From Symsagittifera roscoffensis (taxonomy: Eukaryota > Xenacoelomorpha > Acoela > Convolutidae), in the NCBI RefSeq assembly GCF_963678635.1, contig NC_087062.1:97391705-97455704 (forward strand): a stretch of DNA of 64,000 nucleotides, read 5' to 3'. Numbering within the stretch: position 1 is the stretch's first letter; each line of letters opens with the position of its first letter. This document shows, in pieces, positions 12,801-19,619 of this stretch. The notes beneath the pieces are model-generated. The model did not search any database and had not been told where the DNA came from. It worked only from the letters and a program-made list of their open reading frames with translations. The translations under genes were made by a program, and so were the position numbers.

Positions 12801-13280
12801 TAAAACCACTCGTTACACTAAAAAATTGATGCTCGTATGAGGTGGGGGAAGGAAAAAGGGATCTACTTAACAATCGCCCTCCCTTTGGTATCTACTTAAG
12901 AATTGCCACCCGTATTAATAAAAACAGTAAATTAGCGCTAGAGCTTTGTATTTTCCAATTTTGCTGCAATCTGATTGGTCGAAAATGCGTTATTTTAATC
13001 TACATAACAATTGCCCCCCCCCCTTCTAAAAAAAGGGGGGGGGGGTGCAATTGTTAAGTAGATCCGGAAAAAGCCATTTTGTGATGTTCTATTCCAGATC
13101 AAAGACGAGTGGCACGTATTCGCGAAAGTTCTGGACAGGATTCTGATCATAATTTACATGACTGTGATTGTAGTGGGATCTCTCTTGATATTCCTACAAG
13201 TTCCAAGCATGCGCGAAGACTCAGTCCAAACTGTACACAACTTCGCCACTACTGCGTGGAACAAAGCCAAAAGACTCTAA
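3567..13280 (+). CDS. nicotinic acetylcholine receptor-like subunit, six exons, 5' partial
   Basis: Pentameric ligand-gated ion channel subunit of the plasma membrane. Six exons encode about 525 residues: an extracellular domain with WNPD (loop A) and a 13-residue Cys-loop (exon 2), helix M1 with its proline, M2 and M2-M3 linker (exon 3), M3 (exon 4), the intracellular MA region (exon 5), and M4 plus tail (exon 6). Family knowledge: subunits with vicinal cysteines in loop C bind acetylcholine on the principal face. Here that pair is absent (CRC instead), the loop B Trp is Val (SVTYD) and the loop A Tyr is Leu, while the loop D Trp (VWFTHAW) is kept, so this looks like a non-alpha subunit. M2 keeps Glu at -1', typical of cation channels, but has Pro at 2' and Lys at 20'. 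The signal-peptide exon is not found, and exons 4 and 5 do not join in phase. GT-AG borders support the other junctions. Confidence 0.9.
4262..4340 (+). repeat. tRNA-derived element (CAT-anticodon-like), SINE head or tRNA pseudogene
   Basis: Contains an A-box-like TGGCTGACTGGTTAGTGC, an anticodon-arm-like GAGATTCATAATCTC whose loop carries CAT, and a B-box-like GGTTCGACT. The spacing between the anticodon arm and the B box is too long for a standard tRNA, so a functional tRNA is unlikely. A tRNA-derived SINE head or a decayed tRNA copy fits better. Confidence 0.4.
4500..4690 (+). repeat. tandem duplication of ~100 bp in intron a
   Basis: Two adjacent copies share the segment GCATTTAAATTATAAATAA, then CCAGTT, ATATACATATTGCTACTAAAAAA and a final AGTCTTAA. 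Copy one is about 4500-4590 and copy two about 4604-4690. They differ by a few substitutions. Confidence 0.75.
4742..4928 (+). CDS. nAChR-like exon 2 (Cys-loop)
   Basis: The acceptor TGTTGTAG ends at 4741 and the donor GTGAGC starts at 4929. Joined to the previous exon it reads LLNNVDG, the equivalent of the loop A end of nicotinic subunits. It then encodes the signature Cys-loop CLMDVLYFPYDTQRC, with 13 residues between the cysteines, and MKFVSVTYDESQLD. The position normally held by the loop B tryptophan in WTYDG is Val here. Confidence 0.92.
4929..6392 (+). other. nAChR intron b
   Basis: Intron of 1464 bp with GT-AG ends. It is T-rich; the open frame at 5510-5977 is low-complexity Phe/Leu/Ser sequence with no family signature. 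An A-rich tract follows the donor near 4985-5005. No repeat or gene recognised. Confidence 0.7.
6393..6766 (+). CDS. nAChR-like exon 3 (loop C, M1, M2, M2-M3 linker)
   Basis: The acceptor GTGTTGCAG ends at 6392 and the donor GTTAGT starts at 6767, phases 0 and 2. It encodes loop C (SSPCRCTRS, without adjacent cysteines), M1 (YTINFVSPIVILTFLAIL, with the family's conserved Pro), FYLPSETNEK, M2 (IPLCTSILLSVTMLLLIVV) and PTTSFALPLICQYLLF at the start of M3. Numbering M2 from the conserved Lys as 0' gives Glu -1', Pro 2', Leu 9' and Lys 20'. Confidence 0.93.
6767..7716 (+). other. nAChR intron c
   Basis: Intron of 950 bp, nearly half of it the hAT-type insertion at 6779-7202. The remainder is AT-rich with no recognised gene. 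The acceptor is TTTTTTGTTCAG ending at 7716. Confidence 0.8.
6779..7202 (+). mobile_element. hAT-type MITE or decayed element, 424 bp
   Basis: It begins CAGGGTTGCATAAAAATC and ends in ATGCAACCCTG, an 11-bp terminal inverted repeat of the CAG...CTG type. The flanking octamers GTTTCTGC (6771-6778) and GTTTCTGG (7203-7210) match at 7 of 8 positions, the hAT-length target duplication. A frame near 7045-7115 reads RNQCKYCKL followed by FTAALGRITKGL, weakly like a BED zinc finger. It lies 12 bp downstream of the splice donor at 6767. Confidence 0.8.
7717..7979 (+). CDS. nAChR-like exon 4 (M3 and start of intracellular loop)
   Basis: The acceptor ends at 7716 and the donor GTGAGC starts at 7980. 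The first base completes a Ser codon with the AG of exon 3. It encodes M3 (MIMVSFSIISTVVVLNFHHK), the conserved HW after MP, and a cytoplasmic stretch ending in NFRLNELLG. It exits in phase 1, which does not match the phase-0 entry of the next recognised exon. Confidence 0.9.
7980..9744 (+). other. nAChR intron d, possibly hiding one small exon
   Basis: This stretch of 1765 bp separates a phase-1 donor from a phase-0 acceptor, so a small unrecognised exon with length 2 modulo 3, or a 1-nt indel, is expected. A dispersed repeat at about 8280-8715 ends in GGTCGGAACATTCTG and recurs near 10940-11580, 14650-14860 and, inverted, 17040-17430. No exon in it could be supported. Confidence 0.55.
9745..10020 (+). 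CDS. nAChR-like exon 5 (intracellular loop, MA helix)
   Basis: The acceptor TTTTCAACAG ends at 9744 and a weak donor GTTCTT starts at 10021. Open in phase 0 over 92 codons: Ser/Thr/Pro-rich cytoplasmic sequence (SSMDALTPPVPVSTTSTP), then an amphipathic MA-helix segment ending EAVNYISKRYVKNDICKK that corresponds to the region before M4 in nicotinic subunits. It joins the last exon in phase 0. Confidence 0.8.
11061..12376. repeat. 146-bp inverted repeat enclosing ~1 kb
   Basis: The left arm 11061-11206 runs from TACACCCCATCCCC to GATTTTCAAAATC. The right arm 12231-12376 is its nearly perfect reverse complement, from GATTTTGAAAATCCGAG to GATGGGGTGTA. The arms differ at a few sites. Between them are 1024 bp of AT-rich sequence with a tRNA-like motif. 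It could be a foldback element or two opposed copies of one dispersed repeat. Confidence 0.8.
12048..12112 (+). repeat. tRNA-like promoter-box sequence (possible SINE)
   Basis: CGGTCTAGAGGTAATGC resembles a tRNA D-arm with an internal A box, and GGAGTTCGAATCATGG, about 40 nt later, matches a B box. I could not fold a complete cloverleaf, so this is called a tRNA-derived repeat and not a tRNA gene. Confidence 0.35.
12668..12860 (+). repeat. MITE-like repeat, GGGCTCTTTTTCCC / GGTGGGGGAA family
   Basis: It begins GGGCTCTTTTTCCC and ends GAGGTGGGGGAAGGAAAAAGG, imperfect inverted termini. The core TTCACATTGTCCGATTG...ATGCAGACTAA...CTTCATAATTAACC...GTAAAACCACTC recurs at 60483-60672 and 62905-63090, and in inverted orientation near 59539-59770. 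Copies often expand G or C runs at their ends. Confidence 0.65.
13098..13280 (+). CDS. nAChR-like terminal exon (M4 and C-terminal tail)
   Basis: The acceptor ends at 13097 in phase 0 and TAA lies at 13278-13280. It encodes IKDEWHVFAKVLDRILIIIY, the K-W-V-A-V-DR signature that precedes M4 in nicotinic subunits, then hydrophobic M4 (MTVIVVGSLLIFLQVP) and an unusually long hydrophilic extracellular tail of about 25 residues ending NKAKRL. Confidence 0.92.
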   Translation: MKDEWHVFAKVLDRILIIIYMTVIVVGSLLIFLQVPSMREDSVQTVHNFATTAWNKAKRL

Positions 13281-13920
13281 CCTCCAGACCCCCTCCCCTG
13301 GTTTGAAACCTAAATTGAATCAAACTATTTTCTGTTCAATTATAGAATGAAGTATTTATAGGTCATGAATACATGAATAATTACACATGTTTTTGCAGAA
13401 AGCAGTGATAAGTTCAACAATTTACCAAAAGTTAAAACTGTTAATGCTTCATGGATCATTAGGTTAATATCGCCGTTTGTTCATTAGAAAAGGCCAGAAA
13501 ACGCTGGTTCTAATGCTTGATAATTGATAGAAATATTGTGTTGGATTTCTCAAACCGCAGTGTTTTGCCTCCCGTTTGATAAAGGTCCCTCGTAATGACC
13601 TGAGAAACTTAAGTACTCTCAACTAGTTAGCGGTCATTTCTAGCTGCTGACCTGTTAAGTTATGAGTAGATTTCTGGCGCGAAAAGGAAGAGTTTGGTGA
13701 AGAAAGTATAGTTTAATCAAATAATGAGACGAATTTATTAGATAGCCGAACAATAATCCACCCATCCATGGATTTTTTATAAGCTTTTTATAAGCTTTTT
13801 TATAAGCTTTGAGTATAGTGCAGACTCGTTCTAAATTAACCGTAATACTAAAGAAAATTGAATTAAAACACGGTTTGTGTAAATAACAGCATACAAAGGA
13901 ACCCCGCATAAAAATTGTAT

Positions 13921-13965
13921 AAACCAATTTTATCTGCACGTGTATAATGCAGATAAAATTGGTTT
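13921..13965. repeat. 18-bp perfect hairpin
   Basis: AAACCAATTTTATCTGCA at 13921-13938 is exactly reverse-complemented at 13948-13965, with a 9-nt spacer. A second hairpin of CAATCTAAAAAA against TTTTTTAGATTG follows directly. It may be the centre or end of a foldback element. Confidence 0.85.
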
Positions 13966-13994
13966 TTACAATCTAAAAAAAAACTTTTTTTTTA

Positions 13995-14235
13995 GATTGA
14001 ATTTGATTTCCCGAGCTCTCCAAAATAGTATAAAGCGTTTTTAGGTTTTTTTGGTAAATTTTGACCCAAAAAATGCGCTTTTTTTGGCGCGCGCTCCCAC
14101 CTCAAACTTAGTCAAATTGGTGCCTTTAGAAAAATTTTGCGGTTATTCAGCGAAAAATGGATGTCATAAAGTTATACCAAAGGGGGGACCCTTTGGAAAA
14201 ATTTGGCAACCAGAGGGGGGGGGGTTAGTAAATTT
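13995..14235 (-). mobile_element. truncated copy of the CAGGGGCGGA hAT-type MITE
   Basis: Read on the minus strand this segment follows the internal sequence of the copy at 22175-22519: CCAAAGGGTCCCCC-like, AAATCCATTTTT-like, GGCGCGCG next to an AAAAAAGCG run, and GACAAAAT-like TTTGACC. Its terminal GGGGCGGAT repeats are missing or decayed, so only the interior is recognised. Confidence 0.6.
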
Positions 14236-15195
14236 ACAGATGCGTACACATTGAATTAATTCTTAACAGGGGTGGGAATTCGTAACTAGGTACGCTGGTG
14301 GAGGGGGGGTATAGTAAGAGATCAGTCAAAGGATAGACAAATACCGTTTCCGAACTTCTATGTATAAACTGTTTTCGTCGCTTATATTTGCCACTTTGTT
14401 AAGATGAGAAATTGAACTAATTTTTTAATGTACAAAAACTTTTTTCTCGCGTAAGAAATATTGTTCGCTGGATTCGTACGTATGAGAAGATAACGTACAC
14501 TTGCCCCCAATTAACGTCATAATTGAATTTAAATTGTGGTACGTAACTGTTCGCATTTGGCGTAGAAGTACTGTTAGGACGTGTCTAAGATAGGAAGATA
14601 GTAGTAGAAATTAAATTCTACTGAATAAATTGAGAAAAATTTTTTGAAACTTTTAATAATTTTGTTCTAGTCATTTTTATACTAAAACTGTTATGCAGTT
14701 TGCCTATTTCACTATGACTGTCGAAGATGCATAAGTGTAGTTTTCGTTAAGATCCTTTTATCACACTACGCGCAACAAACGACACTTATTTGAAAAATTG
14801 TTTTTGTAGTTTTTCGAGAAAATGGTCTTAAAATCCTGTGCTACTTTTTTAAATATGTTCAAAAAAGAACGTCAGTTTAGAGATAATTTTGAATAATTTT
14901 TTATGAAATGTAGACTCATCGGTTTTTTAGCCCCCGGCTCTACTCAATCCTTAATATCTTGGGCCTTGTTCCCCTGGGGAAGAGCGATGTCACCCATTTC
15001 TAAAGCCTTAACATACTATTTTTTCTCCGAAAATTACAAAAAACGTTAATCAACTCTTGTCCAGTTAATCAACCTTTTTCCAGCCGCCTGTTGGCTATGT
15101 GCTTATGTTGGCTTTGTGTTCAGCTCTCAAATTGCAAGAAAATCCTTGATTACAAAATTTTCTGGAATCTTCTGTTCGCCATTTTTTAAAGCGTT

Positions 15196-15205
15196 GGATT
15201 TTCAG
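15196..15205 (+). promoter_or_regulatory. 3' splice-site-like sequence just before the transporter ATG
   Basis: GGATTTTCAG ends 17 nt upstream of the ATG at 15223. It could be the acceptor of a 5'-UTR intron or of spliced-leader trans-splicing. The same arrangement occurs before the genes at 19620 and 62167. Confidence 0.5.
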
Positions 15206-15222
15206 AGTAGAGTCATGAAAAG

Positions 15223-16161
15223 ATGAGTGCGCCCAAACAGGCTGTGAATTCTAAAAAGGCATCGGAAACCTTGAAAGGGGACATTTTCTGTGTGCTCAAT
15301 GGAGTTTGCTTCCTGGTTGGCGCCGCAGTCACCCGTCGAGCAGTTGTTGCGTCACCCGACGAGTTTCTGTTCGCGCGCATCATCGCTTTTTTCATTTTGG
15401 GACTCATCGATGGCATTCGAAGTGGTGATCTACTCTACTTGCTACGGGACTCAAAACTGATGTACTTTGCGGCGCTGAATGGATTCGCAACTGTAAATAT
15501 GAACTTGACTTACCTTCTGACCTTGAATCATTTGGCAACTAGCGATGCTTACGTCATCAACCGACTGCGAGTTGTTGTTACTGGGATCATGAGCTCACTT
15601 TTAATTGATCAGCCCTTCGGTCTGTTTAGTCTTTTATGCACGTTTTTGATTCTGATAGGAGCTTCGCTCATTGCAAAGCCTTCATTCTTCTTTGCAACAG
15701 AAGCAGCAAGCTACAACATTCCCGGTATTGGTTACTTCATAATTTGTGCCGCGGTGTTCTTCGGCGGAGCGAACTCTGTTTTCCTTCAAATCGCTCATCG
15801 AAATTCGTGTTTCATCACCTCTTCGCAGTTTATATTCATGTTTGGAGTTACGGGGTTATTGCAATACATCATCAGCGGTTATTTTCCATCTAGCCTTGAA
15901 TTTGTCAAATTAGACTGGGATAAGATTTTGTTCCATGTAATGGTTAGTATAGGTACAATAGTGTTTTTCAAATTGTCTCTGGACAACATCTCGGCGCAGA
16001 GGTTCGCTGTGGTTTCATGCATTTTGATTCCGATATCGTTTATCGTGGACGCGATATTTGTTTCGTCACAGTTGCAGTTCACATCGTTCGCAGGTGCTGT
16101 TTTTGTATTCTTCGGCGTGTTGCTCTACACGCGTGCGCAAAAGAAAATCGAGGAAAAATGA
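15223..16161 (+). CDS. SLC35G-like EamA/DMT-superfamily transporter, intronless
   Basis: Single open frame of 312 residues with about ten hydrophobic segments in two five-helix halves (roughly 20-150 and 165-305), the EamA arrangement of drug/metabolite transporters. RRAVVASPDEFLFARIIAFF after helix 1 and ATSDAYVINRLRVVVTGIMS before the mid-protein helix resemble the SLC35G (TMEM20) group, whose substrates are poorly defined. Length is typical for a ten-helix member. It ends in a basic tail, RAQKKIEEK, usual for a cytosolic C terminus. The ATG is the first in frame, 17 nt after TTTTCAG at 15199-15205, which looks like a 3' splice site. No intron in the coding part, unlike the neighbouring receptor gene. 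Subfamily assignment is tentative; the EamA fold is well supported. Confidence 0.85.
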   Translation: MSAPKQAVNSKKASETLKGDIFCVLNGVCFLVGAAVTRRAVVASPDEFLFARIIAFFILGLIDGIRSGDLLYLLRDSKLMYFAALNGFATVNMNLTYLLTLNHLATSDAYVINRLRVVVTGIMSSLLIDQPFGLFSLLCTFLILIGASLIAKPSFFFATEAASYNIPGIGYFIICAAVFFGGANSVFLQIAHRNSCFITSSQFIFMFGVTGLLQYIISGYFPSSLEFVKLDWDKILFHVMVSIGTIVFFKLSLDNISAQRFAVVSCILIPISFIVDAIFVSSQLQFTSFAGAVFVFFGVLLYTRAQKKIEEK

Positions 16162-19100
16162 TTCATCGAAATTAACTGGCGGTGCTGGTTTTTGAAAATT
16201 ATACAAATTATAATTACAATGCATTTAAATAATTTATTTCTGTAATTTTTGTTTTACGTATTGTAGAAAGATTAAATTTTATTGTACAGTTTAATTTACA
16301 TTTATTATGATTTTTAAATCAGTTTTATTTGAAAAGCTTGAAAAATTATCTATTGAAAAAGATTTATAAATTGACTTGTTTTCATTTCTCATAAAGATAT
16401 CAAGATATGGCGCTAAAATAGGGAGTGATGCTACTATGCATTTAAACAGTTACAGAAAAAAAAATTAAACCAATTGTTTTTGGGTTTTGTTTTAAATATC
16501 GGAAACTTTCCTTGAAATAAATCATACTGAAGTTGCTTAAAGAAATAACCCACACTAGAGTTTGATGGGAATTGATCGATTTTAATGGATTATTTTGGCC
16601 GGAAACTTAACCCGAATCATTAATTTTCTTGACCCATAAAACAGGACGATGGATTTTTCGGCTATTTTAATCGCTTATTTTCAATATCATCGGTTATTTT
16701 TGTTCATAAAACACGTGAAAATCTTTTTCTGGGAAATTTTGACTCTATTTGTTGCAGCGTTCTGCATAATCAGAACCCGAACTAACAAATTCATCCCCGT
16801 GTTCACCCCCCCCCCCCCCCCCCCCCCAACGTTTGACATCCTCCCCAATTTTCAAACCTCTCCAACCGCACACGCCCACAACCCCACCCCGGGGTAACGT
16901 GGATGGCGAGTGGTCACACGCTGGAGGGACAAAAATAAGGGACGTAACGAAGGGTTAATTAAGGCCAGCAAAAACAACAAACTTAAAATATCTACACAAA
17001 AAATTGTGAACAGAAAGTGAAAACAAGCTAAGAATAACCGGTTACTGCCTAAGTAATACAGAATGTTCTGGCAAACTTTATTTTAAAAAAAAACTACAAA
17101 AAAGGTTTCTATTTTGATGAAGCTATTGAATAGCATTTGAAAAGTTTTTTTTTAGTGAAATCAAGTTTCTTCAGCTCAAATGACTAAGTTTCATATAACG
17201 AACGTTACTCGATTGCTTCATTAGCTCGAAATTAGACAAAACTAAAAGTTTCAAACCGGTTTTTCTCGACTGTGCGAATTTTTTTGAAATTTTGTCGTTC
17301 GAATCACGACTGGAAATGCTTGATTATGATGTATCACACGACACAGTCAGACGATTGTTTGTGGTGCATGATTTTGCGTGGAAAACAAAAAACTAAAGCA
17401 CACCCGAAGAATTTCCAATGGTCGGAACAATAAAAATTTTCTCAGCTAAAGAAAATCTCACTTTGTCTAACTCAATGTGTGAAAGCCATAAGCAACCGAC
17501 AAGTTTTGAAAAATTGAGGTTAAGAAAAATTGATCATAAACTATTATAATTGATTATAATCGATCAAAGTAGGTTTTATTGATTTGACAAAGAAAGAAGA
17601 CAATCCATTTTCAATCGAGTATAATTAAATTTTTTTGGTCATGAAATTTCAGTGCGAGATGTTAGTTATTCCGACTACGATGTTGGAAGGAATTTAGGAT
17701 TCAATCTTTTTTTTTCACGCAAGTCAGCTTAACGCAAATATACACAGATAGGGTTGAGAGATAATAAGCCCACAAAATTACACACAAAAATACAAATTTG
17801 CAATTTTTTATCTGGTCAGAACCTTCTAGGTGAATTGCACAACAAACACATATTGTTTTTTTAAAGCGAAGCGTAGTGTATTATTACGAAGAGTTTTTTT
17901 CTAACCTCAGTTCCAAATAAAAGTGCTCATTTGGTGGCACTTTTGGTATGTTTCAATTTAATCATAACTAAGCCTATTTAGGCATGGGCAATATGATAGC
18001 ATATGTTGTTGCTTTGTTTTTGGCTAGTGTTAGGTCTTGCTTAAGAAAAGAGGTATTTTTAAAATGTATGGGATTTGTTGTTTTTTTGTAGCTTTTTTTG
18101 TCTTTCTTTTTTCGCAGAAATATCAATTTTTCTCGGAAACTACTCTGCCGTTCTTTTAACAGGGGTACCAATGGAGGATGAAGGTTTCAATCAAAAGAAC
18201 AAATCCTGGGGATCTACTCTTCACAAGCGGTTGTACCTTATTTCGATAGAAAAAATTATGGCCTCAAACGAGCCCAGTTTTTGACATTTGGTTAATTTTT
18301 AAAACTTTTCTCAAAACTACCCTGCCAAATCGGAGATTAAGGTTTGAACAGAAAAAATCTTTACCATTTGATCCAGTTTTCGCAAGTTGGGTTCATGTTA
18401 TCAAAAAAGAGCCAATCATAAATTGTTCTATAATTTCAAAGAGCTGAAAGGGTATCAATTTGTTTCTTTGAAGTTCGAATGTTCAGATTTTTTCAAGAAA
18501 GTCTGTTTTTTAATGTTTAATTGCGTTCATTACCCTTTTTTAATCTTCGATTGGTTATGTTAGTTCATTCAAACTAACATGGTGCTTAGATGTCCTCTGC
18601 GTAATCTGTTTCCTCTTATTTTTTGTAGAGAAGCCGATATGAACTTGGGAACCACTAGCTAAATCTGATATGAAGTGTTCAGTCTAAAACTCAAGGTTTC
18701 GAAATTTTCCGTGCATAAGAGGCTATTCCCATTTTTAGTAGAGAGAAGTTTATGGCTTTAGGAAAAGTCAATTTTTTTTGATTTTTTGATCGTTTTTTTG
18801 AATTTTTTTTCGAAAACTATCCGAGCAAGCTGAGATGAAGAGTTTAATTGAAACAGCGAATAGTAGTTTTCTCCTTTAAATAAGCAGCTAAGCTCCTGCT
18901 TAAGCAGAGAAATTATTAGGGTTTTGCGTGAAGTCCATTTTTTGAAATTTTGAAAATACTCATTTCCGTATCAGTTTAATATATGGTTATAAATATTAAA
19001 ACAGGTACATTCAGCATTCAAGTTACCGTGGGGCAGATTCGAGTATGTGAGTGACACTCCTATGCATCAGATCGGAGATTCAAATCGGGAACACTGAAAT

Positions 19101-19375
19101 AGTTATATTTTTTGGCTCGAATTTTTGCTGCTTTCTTGGTGGCTAGTGTTAGTAAAATTACAAGCGGCCGTGTAGCAGATGTGAGAACTTGATACTCCTG
19201 ATCTCAAAATCATATCCTGGCCTCTGTGTCATATTTGACTTGTTGCACACTAAAGATAAAAATGAGATACTTCATTTGTTAATTGAATTCGTCATTTTCC
19301 AACCCTATGTTAGCAAGGATCTAGTTTTTTAAGCAAGAGGAAACCATAATATATGCGTTTTTTGCTTTGTTGCTT
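16162..19375. other. intergenic region, AT-rich with dispersed repeats
   Basis: No gene supported. A possible AATAAA for the transporter lies at 16516-16521. A C homopolymer of about 21 bases sits near 16807-16827. An inverted copy of the GGTCGGAAC repeat is at about 17040-17430. Two weakly similar blocks with CTCGGAAACTACTCTGCC-like text occur near 18130-18370 and resemble 8870-9240 in intron d. A tRNA-like sequence is at 19026-19098. Confidence 0.55.
19026..19098 (+). repeat. tRNA-like repeat
   Basis: GTGGGGCAGATTCGAG resembles an A-box region and GGAGATTCAAATCGGG contains a B box, at tRNA-like spacing. Pairing of the acceptor stem is not evident. Probably a tRNA-derived SINE fragment. Confidence 0.3.
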
Positions 19376-19507
19376 TTTTCCAGATATCTTGCTGCTGTTT
19401 TCCAGATATCTTGCTGCTGTTTTCCAGATATCTTGTTGCTGTTTTCCAGATATCTTGCTGCTGTTTTCCAGAAATCTTGCTGCTGTTTTCCAGAAAACTT
19501 GTTGCTG
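19376..19507 (+). repeat. 22-bp minisatellite, six copies, each with TTTTCCAG
   Basis: Six head-to-tail 22-bp units begin at 19376, 19398, 19420, 19442, 19464 and 19486. Each starts TTTTCCAG and continues with a TCTTGCTGCTG-like segment. Copies 3, 5 and 6 carry one or more substitutions. Every unit is a pyrimidine tract followed by CAG, so the array is a row of potential 3' splice sites starting 244 nt before the ATG at 19620. All frames are open because the unit lacks stops. Confidence 0.95.
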
Positions 19508-19600
19508 TTGTGCTGCTCTATCATTGGTGAGATGAGCGTACAAGACTTGTAAGCAAATAAAAGATTTGGTTTTTTCTCTGAAAAGTTTTTAGTGAAATTT

Positions 19601-19609
19601 CGATTTCAG
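19601..19609 (+). promoter_or_regulatory. 3' splice-site-like sequence just before the TBCE ATG
   Basis: CGATTTCAG ends 10 nt upstream of the ATG at 19620, with a T-rich tract around 19570-19600. It would give a 10-nt leader if used for trans-splicing, or marks a 5'-UTR intron. Confidence 0.5.
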
Positions 19610-19619
19610 AGCTGACGAA

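Larger units (their letters stand above)
10021..13097 (+). other. nAChR intron e, repeat-rich
   Basis: Intron of 3077 bp. It contains a dispersed GTTCCGACC/GGTCGGAAC repeat (about 10940-11580), a 146-bp inverted repeat (11061-11206 and 12231-12376), a tRNA-like motif near 12048-12112 and a MITE-like copy at about 12668-12860, followed by poly-C and poly-G runs near 13013-13043. The acceptor is TTCTATTCCAG ending at 13097. Confidence 0.75.
13281..15222. other. intergenic region with hairpins and truncated MITEs
   Basis: No gene supported. It holds three TTTTTATAAGC-like units near 13770-13810, a perfect 18-bp hairpin at 13921-13965, an A-run/T-run hairpin just after it, a truncated reverse-oriented copy of the CAGGGGCGGA MITE at about 13995-14235, and part of the GGTCGGAAC dispersed repeat near 14650-14860. 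No clear poly(A) signal for the receptor gene was seen. Confidence 0.6.

Noticed and set aside
19376-19507. Regularly spaced short repeats that might suggest a CRISPR array
   Set aside because: The units are contiguous with no spacers and the DNA is animal nuclear sequence; it is a minisatellite.
19310-19552. Overlapping open frames with SGKQQQDIWKTAARYLEN-like repeats across the minisatellite
   Set aside because: A 22-bp stop-free repeat opens all frames; no start context or homology supports translation.
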